64,000 bases of DNA, taken from the NCBI RefSeq assembly GCF_000247815.1, contig NW_004775935.1:83483-147482 (forward strand), given 5' to 3'. Of the stretch, positions 51,150 through 64,000 are shown one piece after another. A model generated the notes under the pieces. It did no database searches. It saw only the letters and a program-made list of their open reading frames with translations, and had not been told where the DNA came from. A program made the translations under genes and the position numbers. This stretch comes from Ficedula albicollis (Eukaryota; Chordata; Aves; Passeriformes; Muscicapidae). The first letter of the stretch is position 1, and each line of letters starts with the position of its first letter.

Positions 51150-52147
51150 CCTGTCCAAGGACATCAAAGTCAATGAGAAAAGTTTCTGTACATATATTGG
51201 TGAGAAAATGAAGACCAGGGAAAATGTGAGCTCTCTCCAGAAGGAAACAGGAGATCTGGTAACCTGGGATATGGGAAGAGCTGAGGTACCCACAAGTGTT
51301 ATGCCTTAGTCTTCTTTGGCAAGTGTTCTAGTCACACTGCCCAAGTTTCAGAAGGCAAAGGCAGCGAGTGGAAGAATGAAGGTCATGTTTGAGACCATTG
51401 TGAACCGTAACGTGCAAGTTCAAGTGACATGGTTTACCTGGTTCAGTGCAGAGCATTTGACACTGTCTGGCACAAGATACTTGTGGCTCAGCTGGAAAGA
51501 AACAATTTGATGCGTGGACTCAGTGGAAAAGGTCCTGGCTAGGTGGTTACATTCAAGCAGTTGCAGTCCATAGCTCAGTGTCCAAGTGGAGAGCAGTGGT
51601 GAGTGGTGTCCCCAGGGGCTGGTATTGGGACCAGAGCTATCTAACAGTGTTATTGGTGACAGGGGCAGTGGGATGGAGTGCAGCCTCTGTGTGCCAGCTG
51701 TTCTGGCAACACCAAGCAGTGTGGTGTGGTCACAATGGTAGAGGGAGTGGAAGCCATCCACAGGGACTATGTTAGGCCTGAGAAGTGGTGTGGTGTGAAC
51801 CTCATGAAGTCCAACAAGGCTAAAGTGCAGGGTCCTGCACCTGGATTGAGCAATCACAAGGAAAAAATGGGCTGCTAGGAGAACAGATTGAGAGCAAACT
51901 GGAGAAGGACTTGGGAGTGCCAGTAGATAGGAGGCTGGACGTGACCCATAATTGTGTGCTTACAGCCCAGAAAGCAAACTGTATCCAGAGTTGCTTCCAA
52001 AGCCACTTGGCCAGCAGGTCAAGGGAGGCTGCTGTCCCATTCTACTCTGCTCTTGTGATACCCCATTTGGAGTACTGTGCTCAGTTCAACTCTGGGGCCC
52101 TCAACATTAGAAAGACATGGATCTGGAGGAATGAGTCAAGAGGAGGG
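51150..52147 (+). pseudogene. CR1 LINE ORF2 remnant, plus strand, 5' part
   Basis: CR1 text starts near 'gtccaaggacatcaaagtca' (51153-51172), then 'gaccagggaaaatgtg' (51212-51227). It jumps over the first part of the reverse transcriptase to 'gcatttgacactgtctggca' (51451-51470), so an internal deletion is present. It continues through 'cagtgtccaagtggagagca' (51577-51596), 'aacctcatgaagtccaacaa' (51799-51818), 'gagaaggacttgggagtgcc' (51902-51921) and 'gcccagaaagcaaactgtat' (51966-51985). Stops and frameshifts destroy the frame, and the FADD box region near 51695-51710 is not intact. The element is cut at 52147 by a solo LTR and resumes at 53173. Confidence 0.85.
52143..52147. repeat. Target-site duplication GAGGG, left copy
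   Basis: The five bases immediately before the TG end of the LTR. They are repeated exactly after its CA end. Confidence 0.9.
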
Positions 52148-52489
52148 TGTCCTGGTTTGGAGGACAGGTATCTGCCAATAAAGGCAGAAGTTTTCCTTTG
52201 AGATAGAGACCTTAATTCCACTCCCCCCAAGTATTATAATTGTTTGAATCAAGGACTCTGAGGCAGAGATAAGGGGGTAGGAATAACAGCTCTTTTACTA
52301 ATATATCTAACCGTACAAGCAGAAACAACTGCAGTTGTTAAAATTACCAACAAAACAGAACAGATAACTCGGTCCCAGTCCTTTCTTTAGCTGCAGGCAC
52401 ACGTTCTCTCTGCTCTCGGCCTCGGTGGTGCGGCTGGAACAAAGCCCGGCGGCTGCCGAGAAGAGGCGGGAGCGGAGGCGGGAGCGGCC

Positions 52490-53050
<561 letters not shown>

Positions 53051-53167
53051 CCCTTTGTCCAGAGACATCAGAGGTCCTGGGTGTGACCCAGCCAGCTCCA
53101 TCGGCATGACAATGGGGAAAATTATTTAAATTGACACAGTAACAGAAAAAACACTCAACCCCCAACA

Positions 53168-53172
53168 GAGGG
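53168..53172. repeat. Target-site duplication GAGGG, right copy
   Basis: The five bases immediately after the CA end of the LTR, identical to 52143-52147. Confidence 0.9.
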
Positions 53173-53580
53173 CCAGGAAGATGATCAGAGGACTGGAGCA
53201 TCTCTTCCATAATGACAAAATGGGACAGTTGGGATTGATCAGCCTGGAGAAGAGAACCTCCAGGGAGACATTATTGCAGCCTTCCAGTACCTAAAGGGGG
53301 CCTACAAGAAAGCTGGACAGTGTAGTGATAGGACAAGAGGAATGGCCTTAATTGAAAGAGGACAGCTTTAGACTGGATGTAGGAAGAAACTCTTTACACA
53401 TAGGGTTGTGAAGCACTGGAAAGTGGTGCCCAACCCCGGGACTGTTCAAGAACAGGCTGGAAAGGGCTCTGAGAGCTGGCATCCTGTCCATGGCAGTAGG
53501 GTTGGAGGTAGGTGATCTATACAATCTCATCCAACTTCAACCGTTGCATGATTCCTTGATACTATGATTCCTTGAATTTG
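53173..53580 (+). pseudogene. CR1 LINE remnant, plus strand, 3' part
   Basis: Continues the CR1 interrupted at 52147: 'ccaggaagatgatcagagga' (53173-53192), 'gatcagcctggagaagagaa' (53237-53256), 'ggatgtaggaagaaactctt' (53375-53394), and 'cttcaaccgttgcatgattc' (53535-53554), ending in the terminal repeat 'gatactatgattccttga' near 53557-53574. This covers the end of ORF2 and the 3' untranslated end. The copy reaches its true 3' terminus, the normal form of a LINE insertion. Confidence 0.9.
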
Positions 53581-53932
53581 CTCACACTTTACATTCATCC
53601 ATTTATAACTCCAGTATTTCAGAGCAACAGCCAAACCATCAAAATTCACTGTTAAAACTCTCTTTATATCCATGCCTTTTCTAGATTGAACGTTTCTGAA
53701 TGTGCTCAAGTGATTTGAGAGATGTTTATCTCCTGTAGCAGAATTCACACTTCTTGTGGAAATTCTCAATTTTCACAGCACAACTCCTTCCTTTATCCTA
53801 CAAGAGCCAATCACACTCTGACCTACCAAGGCTCACTGCTGACCCTGACTGTTCACAACAAAGAGCAGATCACCATTTTTAATCTGAAGATACTTTGATT
53901 TTCACTTGCTAGCACCAGTGGCTCTATCCAAG
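53581..53932. other. Unique DNA, no gene seen
   Basis: A short spacer between the CR1 3' end and the next LTR-like block. A frame of 80 codons on the minus strand runs from the CR1 end into it and has no domain. Confidence 0.5.
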
Positions 53933-54840
53933 TGTCTCAGTTCAGAGACAAGTTTAGGAGAAAAAGCTCTGGAATCTCTAATCTCTGTTTCCTCTAGAAG
54001 AAAAAAGGATTCAGCAATCCCTTTTCTGCCAATGAGGAAATGAATTCCAGTGAGTGAAAGTGAAGAAAAGCTGTTTATTAATAAACAAAGTGCCCACATG
54101 GCACAGGAAAAAATGTTAATAAATGCTAGGTATTGAACCATCAGAACCTCACCCCAGACACACCCCCACCCACCTCAGAGCAAAAAAATCCAAATGGAAA
54201 GAATGAAACCAGCTGGACATGTGGTAAGGAGAAAAACGGAAAGGAGAAAAATTGTCGCAGAGAAAGAAAATAAAGTTCACATAGCAGCTTGGCCAAAACA
54301 GATGGGAACCTGTTGACCCTCTGGTGTTGATCTGTCCTCAAAGCAGACGAAGCTGGTGGACTTTGGTGTATTTTCTCGTGTTGGTTCAGCTTTCCCCAAG
54401 GTCTGGAGCCGGGAAGAGTGGTTTCTGCAGCTCCCCACAGGTCTCAGCTGACTGTCTCACAGCACTTGTCTGATCTTGGACCAAAGCCAAGCTGAACAAT
54501 TAAAGAAAATAGCAAAACTTGACAAAGTATTGCTGCTACAGCCTCTCCAGGCCAGGGAAAAGAGAAGAAAGAAACTTCTTGCATAATCCAACAAAAACTA
54601 AGGTAGCTAAGCAAGACAGCAACATCCAGTGCCCCCCGCACCCAAGCACACCGAGGAGTGAGTCTTTGAGCAAAGCCCGCACTAGAGCCCCTAGGCTCCC
54701 ACCCCTTCCTCAGACCCACCTTACGGATACAGCAGACATTTCTCGGCATAAAGCAGATTATAAGGGAATAGAGTGTCATCATAAAATCACCCAAAGACAC
54801 AAAGCAAAGCAGAAAGTTACCAAAATAAGAACTTTTGGGT
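53933..54840 (-). mobile_element. Probable LTR retroelement fragment
   Basis: Begins TGTCTCAG at 53933. 'gagacaagtttaggagaaaa' (53945-53964) and 'ctgtttattaataaacaaag' (54071-54090) read like a passerine LTR. The second piece gives AATAAA on the minus strand, which suggests minus orientation. The block is less AT-rich than its flanks, and its 118- and 120-codon frames on opposite strands at 54444-54881 overlap and have no domain. The right end and a target-site duplication were not found. Confidence 0.5.
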
Positions 54841-55205
54841 TTGGTACTAAACTAGCCAGGTTTTTCTCCCCACTATGCTGAGCTACAAATAGATACAGCA
54901 AGTTTTCCAGCAAAATGATGAGGTTTTCTTAATTCCATTAGACAGTGTGAAATGATGCATTTCAGCCACATAGAATGGTAAACAGAATGGAAAGTGTTTT
55001 GGAGCATGCTGTGGATTGGGTAAGTAAATCAATAGCTCATGAGGGAAAGCTTCCAGCAGTATAGATTGTTTGAACTACTTACCATTATGTCAAATTCACT
55101 TTAGCATGAGCAAACAGACACACGATATGATGAATATTGAGAGAAGAATTATTTCTACTGTTTGCATTTAAAGGCCTAAAGTTATATAGATTTTTATAAT
55201 CAACG

Positions 55206-55229
55206 AAGTCTTTATATCAATAAAGACTT
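55206..55229. repeat. 10-bp perfect hairpin, 4-base loop
   Basis: AAGTCTTTAT (55206-55215) pairs with ATAAAGACTT (55220-55229) around loop ATCA. The arms are AT-rich, so it is probably chance; there is no transcript evidence. Confidence 0.6.
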
Positions 55230-56824
55230 TTATTTAACCCTTAGAAAGTTGATGGACCAAGTATTCTTTTTGTCTGTTCGGATCAGTCAGAAGCCCATTA
55301 AATCTTATAGACATAATTTTTCTTTCATTTATTAATATTCATGTACTTTGTTTATAATTTTAATAACACCTCCTCTGTGGGAATCATTTTTGTCAAGGAA
55401 TGTGAACAGACCATGTCATCTGAAACCAAACATTTCCCACACTGGGATAAAAAAATTCCACCAAATATCATATCTGGTGGATAGCTTCTCTGACAAAAAT
55501 ATAATTTCCTCTTAAAAATTATATTATTCATGGCCTTAAATAGGTACATAGCATTGAACAGAGATGGAAATAAGCGCCTGCTTCAAGAATTCAAGAACTG
55601 CAAGTAAGTCTTGAAATAAGCACATAATTGATTTTACTTTTGAAAGGCACCCATCATGTTTTCCAATCAACTGTTCTACCAAAACTAAGGTGTATTCTTC
55701 ATGTAAGGTTCACAACTAGCCTGCATTTGCTCTGAACTGAGAGTATACTGAATAGTATGATTCATATAGGCTTGCATGTAAAAAGTGGTTATTATGGTTA
55801 TTTAGCTCTGATTCACTTTACTGTGGATATCCAAGACATTGTTTATTATCTAATTTGGATAGGAAGACAGAAAATATGAGACAGAGAAACATAAGGAAAA
55901 GTTAGGTTATTGAAATTTGTTTGAAAAAGAGAGAGAAGCATATTTAAAATTATAGGTTTACACAGTAGGATTTCTTCAAACTTTCCTTAGCCTTTTTTGC
56001 TAAGTCTCCTAGCAAGAGCACATCAAAGACAGGAAGCCCATTACTGACTTTGGTTCTCTCCTGTCAATATTTCAGCCAAAACACACAGCTGACAGGCAGA
56101 AAGATCACTTTCACCAGATACTTAGGATTTTAGACAGCTGACGTGGTGCCTCTTCCACTCCTCCACTCTTGATAATATAACTACTTATTCGGGACTAATA
56201 TAATTTTTGTCAAACTTTTCTTATATTCTTAAAATCTATAGCACTACCAAATGCAAAGTTTACCTCACCGGCCTTCTGTTTATGGTGTTCAAAGTTTCAT
56301 CAAGGGAGCCAGCTTCTGCAGAATATGGTATGTGATTATATGTGTTTATTATTTAGTAAGTCTTATTATTAAACAGTTACCGAAAGCATTAGTGTGGAAC
56401 TCAAGGCTGCCACAGACCCAGCTCCAAAAAATGGGGGAAGGAGGAAAGAAATTTTATATTAAGCCAAGGTGTTTGGAGGTATAATGTGTAAAGAATGTGC
56501 ATTGCTTCTCAAAGTTCTGTCAGAGGTTGTTTACGGAGGACATGAATGCAAACCACAAAATCAGAAGAGTATCATGCCTAACAAATTTTAAAAACACTTT
56601 AGTGACTGAAGTGTTGGCATGAGCACTATCTTAGCAAAATAGGGAAGCAACACTGGTTCAGTTGATAATACATTCACTTACACTTTATTTTATTATGAAG
56701 CAGATGTCTAGTGTGCTCACACAGACAAGCACAACATATCTTCATGATTGGTTGGTATCTTCAGGCCACCTACAAAATCACGATGGGGTTGTCAGTGAAT
56801 GCTTTAGAACAGCCTTTGGTAGAC

Positions 56825-56905
56825 TTTTTAAAATCTGTTTAAGCACTTTTTAAAGCCTATTTAAGCACTTTTTAAAGGCATTCTTTGAGCACTTTTAAAA
56901 ACTTT
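56825..56905. repeat. Short imperfect tandem repeat, three units
   Basis: A unit of about 22-24 bases containing 'gcactttttaaa' recurs three times (starting near 56843, 56865 and 56889), with substitutions in the third. Confidence 0.7.
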
Positions 56906-57990
56906 GGTTTTAGGAAAGCTAGGTTTCAAATGCTCAAGGATTAAAATAGAAGACGCTTCTGTTCTGGATGGTTTCTGGAAGGGTTTTTTTTTCACCTAAG
57001 CCTGTCACTCCTGAGAAATTCCCTAGAAGCTAATATGCAGATGTTGAATGGAACTGGAAAAAAGAATTTATGTTTTTTTTATACTCCCAAAGCTAATAAT
57101 ATTAAAGGAGTTTGCCTTGTTGTGTAACATCACTGTCAGAACACTACATAATGAAATTCTGGACTGTTCAGAGATTTGTACTATGGTGTCAACAGCTGAG
57201 CTGAAGAAGCATGAAGGACACACTATGATTATTAGACCACCTAGTATTATTTTTTTGCATCAATATTGATATTTATTTCAGAGCCATCTCCACATACCTG
57301 CCATTCATTCTATTAATAGTGAGTGTCTCACCCTTTGCCCCTGCCTATTACCAAACCTTATCCATGAGTGTCCTAGAAGTCATATCAGAGCATGTTCTCC
57401 TTTCTAGCAATGCTGGTTCTCTTCCTTCTAGGGATAAAAGCTGCTTTCTCAGCTAGGAACTCAGAAAAAAAGTTATTCCCTGCAATGTGTAGCGGAAGTG
57501 AGGTTTCTGAAATAACTATGACACACCCTGTAAGAGATATGTTAGTTTCATTCCACATTACTGAAAAAAACAAATTTTGTCAATAATCTTTCTGCACATT
57601 TTAAGATAAGTTCATTAACACTAAATGCAGCAAGATATATTAAGAAAAGTCAGTGGTGTTGCTGTGTGCTGCTTTTCTTCCCAGTGATAGATGACAAAAT
57701 TCTATCCTGTCTGCTTGGTGGGAATCTGTCCAGGTTCATAGCCCAGAGCTCCAGGGAAACAGCCAGTTTCAAGCCATCTTTTACATGCCAGTAAAAGGAG
57801 GATCATTGGTGCATGCAAACTGAGTGTAAGTAGTAGGAGTTCAAAGTGTGTGTCTTCAAAAATTACTAGGGTACCAGAGCAGCACCAAAACTCATTAACA
57901 TTCAAATCATTCCCAGCTTCATTATCTCACCCAGATGTTTCCATGACTGCCCCTTTAAAGAATTCCTGTCTAAATTTTATTTACATTTGT

Positions 57991-58420
57991 TCAACAATAT
58001 TGATGTTTAATGAATAAATGCAGTATGCTGTCAGTACTGAAGACTAATTACATCTATGTATGAGCCTGAGAACCTGATTGAAAAATCTGCAGTAGCTAGA
58101 CTGGGTTTAAATAAACACTTTAGTGTAGTGCTTTAATTACACTTTAGTTTGTAATGTAATTTTTGGCTGTTTAAACTATGATTTAGTCTGAGCTAATTAC
58201 AAATGATTTTCTGCTCAGTAATTAATAATAACAAAATTGTAATTAGACAGCTGCTCTGGATTAGGGTGGCAGTTTGTGTTAGCTGACTCATGATAGACTG
58301 GCAGATAAACAAGAGCTGCATTTGGGGACTGGAACTTACTGCACCTTTCTGTGTCTTGTTTTCAGTCAGAAGAGCTATTATGATTTGGAATACTTCATAA
58401 TACTACTTGGTTTTGAGGGC
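57991..58420. promoter_or_regulatory. Candidate enhancer-like block with TAATTA cluster
   Basis: Five TAATTA homeodomain-type motifs lie within about 200 bases, at 58045, 58134, 58194, 58219 and 58240. A GC-richer stretch follows (58250-58360). The block has no transposon signature and no open frame. TAATTA is the core site of many homeodomain proteins, but it is also frequent in AT-rich DNA, so function is inferred only weakly. Confidence 0.3.
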
Positions 58421-60080
58421 TGAAGCTTGATATTTACAGTGGAAACTTCCTGTGTTTCTGCCACTTGTGAAGGTGAGTCATTCTACTTGTGATAGAGACG
58501 TTGCAGGTTCTTTTCTCTTACTCAACAGAAAATAAACCAAACTCCAGGTTTTTTATGCATGCCACATGACTGCATCACAGCAAAAGACCCTAACTCCCAG
58601 CGAGAAAACCAGCAAAATCAGAATATTTTTATCCACCACTCACCTGAAAGCTACATACACTACAATGAAGCGAGTATAAAGTTAGGGGTGATACTTCCAG
58701 CTTCTGATATCTCAGCAGCTCCATGATAAATGTGTTCCATGCTCCAGGGATGTTTGGTGGCAAAACACCTTCTTTGATACCAGCATTACTTCAGAACTGC
58801 AGACCCAGAGAATAGTATCTGTCATGTACCACTCAAAACAGCGCTGCTCTCCTTCTGCTGGTTTGTAGGCTTCATCATCTTTATCTATATTCAGCAGGCC
58901 ATATAAGATAAACAGTGAATCTTCTTCAGATAACTATCTACCCTATAATCACCAGGGATTATAGGCTTGTGCATTTTGAAAAATGCAGCAACATTTCCCC
59001 GATTTTCATTAAAAGAAAAATCAAAAGGTTTTTATAAGTTGTCTTTGGGATACATTTGGTATCCTCTGATTCAAAGTAGGCTGTGAAGTGTAAATTTGCC
59101 CAAAGTTGGAGAAAAAGATAAAAATAATTACAGTTGCTCGGTGGCAGCTCTTCAGAAAGTTATTTCTTCTAACAGCTGAATGGAGTTTTCGTTTCAAGTT
59201 CATTTGAACATTCATGTTTATGCCACCTAATAAAAGATAATAATTGAATGCTAAGTAATACACTGCAAAACACCATTCACATGCTTTAGGATTATAATCT
59301 GTCATGAATTGTGGTGTTGTCAGCATGTAGATAATATATAGCTGAAGAAAGACTTTAATGGAATATTTTCTATACATGTTTGAAAACACACAGAACTGTA
59401 CCACAGGGAGATCCTCATTACTTACAGCAACCTCCCGTTCTGGTACATGTGAGCTGCTGGCAAAGTTGGTGCATCTCTAACTGAAAAAGCATTATAAAGG
59501 ATAAAACATCACATAAAAAACATGCACACTAAAATGTAACTATAAGTCAATCACATAAATAGAAACCTTAATACAACTGACAGTCTATAATTATGTAAGT
59601 AGTTTGAGCAATATACTGTAACTGATGTTTCTCTTAAAATACTTATTTTGAAACACATTGCCTTCTAACAGAGCATAATCATCAGCTTTACAATGTCTCC
59701 CATGAACCATTTACAAAGGAAGAGATGAATGATTTGTCTAAGTCTAAAATCCAAACCCCCAGACTATCCTAAGACAAGGTCATAAAATTGAAAAATAGAA
59801 TACAATGAGAACTCTTTGGACAGACACAAAAATGAAGAAAATAGTGCCTGCCTGAACACATTCACTTCTCATGATCTACAGAGAGCAAGATAAATAAATC
59901 TGAAAATAGATGTGTTTAATTAAATATTACTTGTGTATCCTTTTTCTGTCCCTTTTGGAGCACTCCTCTGTTAAAAATGTCCTTGATGATAATGTGGCAA
60001 GAATCTATGAAATACTTTGTATGTTCATATTTCAGAAGTTTATGTTCCTGATGTGTTTCTTGAAGTATTCTTTAAGCTTA
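58421..60080. other. AT-rich unique DNA, no gene seen
   Basis: A 127-codon minus-strand frame at 59021-59404 has no domain, and no splice or promoter context was recognised. Nothing else found. Confidence 0.5.
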
Positions 60081-60779
<699 letters not shown>

Positions 60780-61189
60780 CTAAGTTTTCTAAAATTAAGT
60801 AAGATCTTTCTCTATTTTCCTCTCTTCCCATGTTTCCAGTGAAAATTTATGAAATAAAACCTTTGGGTTTATGTTTGTTTCCTTTCTTTTTTTTTTAGCA
60901 GCAAAAGTGTCCTAAAAAATCAATAGTGCATTTATATGCACTTGGCAAGTAAATTAAAAATAAGCCCTATTTTTAAATGAAACACCATTTTTCATGGGAA
61001 ATCTAGTCTCAATTACTACATCTAAGATAGCTGGCATCATAATGAAGTATTATTGAAAGGTGGTGGGTCTCGTCCTTTAGGCAAATGTAGCACCTGCCCT
61101 AGAAATTTTCAGAGTGCACTAAATTACAAACCCATTCACCTTATCAAAAATACTTTACCCCTAATTTTGATGTGCTTCATTTGATTCCA
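60780..61189. other. AT-rich unique DNA, no gene seen
   Basis: Contains a T run near 60888-60897. Nothing else recognised. Confidence 0.5.
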
Positions 61190-62260
61190 GCTCTCAGACA
61201 CCTCCTGCCAGCAGGCTCCTGTGCTTCCCTGGACCTGCTGAGCTCAGGGAGCAGGCTGGCTGCAGCCTAGCAGGGCATCAGCAGAGCAGTGCATTGGGCT
61301 TGCACTTGCCTGCTCTTCCGTACAATAAACATCCAGGTGCTTTCCAGGAGCTGGTTTCATCCCAAAACCAAAGAGCTACCCATTGTAAGGTATATTTTTC
61401 CAAGGATTCCTCTGCAGTGCTGGAAATGCATGGGGAGAATTTCTTGGGATGCAGAATTAGTTTGTTTAACGTCAGTTTTACGTCCTTGAGCAACTGGTTG
61501 GTTTTCTGCTATCAGAATAGCAGCATTAGTCAGCTTGCAGCCTTCCCCTGGTGCACTCCCTGCCTCCCACTTCCATGTGCCAGCACAGGGTTGTCAGGCT
61601 GCACATGGCCCAAAACACTTGTGTGCAGCCCAGAGATGCAGGCTGTGCTGACAGCACCAGCCCTGAAGGGTTCTCCCAGTGGTGCGTCCACACCGCGGCA
61701 TCCCTGGTCCTTCTCCAGCCTACCTGGCACAGCTTTTTCTTCTCACTCCTCTGCAAGAGCAGCCCAACTCTGCTAGTCCAAGCTTCCACAGCTGTGCTGG
61801 GAAGGCAGGCAAGGCTTGTTCTTCTGTTCTGGAGCCCACTTACCCATGTGCATGAATTTTCTGGATATTTGTCAGGCAATGGAAGCTTCAGGCCCCAAGA
61901 TTCCCAGGTTTTTGGGGAGCAGCCCGGCTACTCACACTTTGGCCTCAGGAGGAGGCACTGGAGAAATGGGAGCTGTAACTGAGAGCCTGTGTTGACAGAG
62001 GGCACTGGAGAATCTCCTTCTTTCCCCGGAGCAGCCACTGACACATCCCCAGTAAATCATTTTGTCCAATCACACCATCACCTGGAGTCGCACACAGGTA
62101 CTGACACACAGCTTAACCCTGGGCAAAAATGCTTCCAAGACTCTCATTGTAGCCTCCCTACTAAACCACTGGCAAGGGAAGTTAGCTGGCAGGCACTGAT
62201 GTCAGGGAAGCAAAACTGGGAGCAAGGAGGGGCACGGCACTACTTTTTACAAGAATAAAA
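61190..62260. other. GC-richer unclassified block
   Basis: Clearly GC-richer than its surroundings, with AATAAA at 61324-61329 and many overlapping open frames on both strands (up to 160 codons). These frames have no domain and contradict each other in phase and strand. It could be an unrecognised LTR or retroviral remnant, or a conserved non-coding island. I cannot assign it. Confidence 0.4.
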
Positions 62261-63120
62261 GCAGGCAAAATAACAGACAGCTTAAAAAATAAAAATAATT
62301 TACCTCATAATCTATATTAACTTTTGGTTTTGTTATATATATTTGGTTAAAAGGAAGAATATATCTATAATTTTCCTTACACTGATTTTTTTAAACTTGC
62401 CTACATTCCTATGTTTGCAACTAAAACTTCATCTAAGTGGTATTAAGTTCAAAGCTTACCAGCACATCAGCTCTGGAAATGGTATTTCTTTATGCTTCCC
62501 ATAGAAAACAACAACAATATTTAGTCACCATTAAGAAGTTGACTCCTTTCATTTCTGAGAGTCTAAGCTGGTTTGGCAATAAATCAACTGAGTGAAGAGC
62601 CATTAAAAGAGGAGCAAATTCAATCAAAACCTTATCTTAAATATAACATGGTATTTTGATCCAACAGCTATTAAAAATAATTCTGTTTCCTTGCTGGTAG
62701 TTTTAAGTACCTTCCAAAACTGCTGGTACTGTATCTACACTATTCAATGCTTCACAAATGTTTTGAACATATACCATGCTTTCTCTAGTCACAGATGATA
62801 TGGAGCAAATTAAAGGAGAATTAATCTCTTAGAAGACAGATGTTAAGGAACTAAATTACCAGGATCTTTTAAATAGAAATTGCACCCTAAATCATTGAGA
62901 ATAAGATGGTTGACCCAGACCATTTGTCACTGGCCACAGAGCAGATGTGATACATATTATGGGATAGAAACAAATATCTTAAGGAATCAATACCACAAAA
63001 TATTGCTCAAAAAGACTAAGAATGCCTCAATTAATTTATCATTCAGCACTTAGGACCCAGTTCATCATGGGTCTTCAAGAATTGTATGTTTCAAGTGCAT
63101 ATACATTCCACTGAAGTTAT
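62261..63120. other. AT-rich unique DNA, no gene seen
   Basis: Nothing recognised; stops in all frames. Confidence 0.55.
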
Positions 63121-63789
<669 letters not shown>

Positions 63790-63795
63790 TTTTTT

Positions 63796-63856
63796 NNNNN
63801 NNNNNNNNNNNNNNNNNNNNNNNNNNNNNNNNNNNNNNNNNNNNNNNNNNNNNNNN
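63796..63856. other. Assembly gap of 61 N
   Basis: 61 ambiguous bases. The odd length suggests an estimated gap rather than a fixed placeholder. Confidence 0.99.
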
Positions 63857-64000
63857 TCAATCAGAGTGATTGTTGCTCTCTGTTGAAAAAAGACCTTTGA
63901 GTCAGTTCCTCGAAAGCAGTTCCCAGTGCTGACTCTTGTCTTCTGTTTGCCAGTGTTTAGGGAAACACTGAAACACCTAAACATAATAAAGTGCTCAAAT
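63857..64000. other. Unique DNA after gap
   Basis: Too short to classify. Contains an 8-bp inverted repeat CAGTGTTT/AAACACTG at 63951-63970 with a 4-base loop. Confidence 0.5.

Larger units (their letters stand above)
54841..57990. other. AT-rich unique DNA, no gene seen
   Basis: About 3.1 kb with no gene or transposon recognised. A perfect hairpin (55206-55229) and a short imperfect repeat (56825-56905) are listed separately. Confidence 0.5.

Noticed and set aside
55206..55229. 10-bp hairpin resembling a terminator or microRNA stem
   Set aside because: It is AT-rich, too short for a microRNA precursor, and bacterial-type terminators do not apply here.
63951..63970. CAGTGTTT/AAACACTG hairpin near the right end
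   Set aside because: The 8-bp stem is short and there is no supporting context, so it is treated as chance.

Overview
The window reads as AT-rich nuclear DNA from a bird, most likely a songbird (passerine). The support is its repeats. There are CR1 LINE copies with the avian CR1 3' end and CR1 reverse-transcriptase region, an ERVL-type solo LTR beginning TGTCCTGG that I recognise as a common passerine type, and several other avian-type LTRs. I find no convincing protein-coding exon, rRNA, tRNA, CRISPR array or bacterial-style operon on either strand. The longest open frames are simple-repeat translations (poly-Pro/Gly, Asn runs, CLFV runs) or lie across degenerate CR1 and LTR sequence. The region is best described as intergenic, or a very large intron.

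Layout. 1-2.4 kb holds two LTR-type fragments. 3.0-3.4 kb is a 180-bp tandem duplication. 3.4-22.5 kb is mostly unique AT-rich DNA with an (AAAC)n microsatellite, a purine-rich tract and two CR1 3' ends. 22.5-24.3 kb is an 896-bp, nearly perfect head-to-tail duplication. 24.3-38.7 kb is mostly unique, with two LTR fragments (30.5 kb; GC-rich at 35.3-35.9 kb) and a short CR1 piece. 38.7-39.9 kb is a very old, decayed CR1. 40-44 kb looks unique and includes a candidate conserved non-coding block and a candidate non-coding exon. 44.05-48.0 kb is a long minus-strand CR1 carrying its own 873-bp internal tandem duplication. 51.15-53.58 kb is a plus-strand CR1 split by a solo LTR with a clean GAGGG target-site duplication; the LTR contains a 101-bp poly-C run. 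53.9-54.8 kb is another LTR-like block. 55-60 kb is unique and includes a cluster of TAATTA motifs. 60.08-60.78 kb is a very long AAT repeat. 61.2-62.3 kb is a GC-richer unclassified block. The window ends with (AT)n, 602 consecutive C residues and a 61-base gap.

No set of genes works together here. The main biology is transposon history (CR1 insertion, later LTR insertion into it, LTR-LTR recombination to a solo LTR) and recent local tandem duplication. The long poly-C beside the gap is more likely an assembly or sequencing artefact than biology. I did not find a previously undescribed system. Family names are from recognition by eye; no database search was run.
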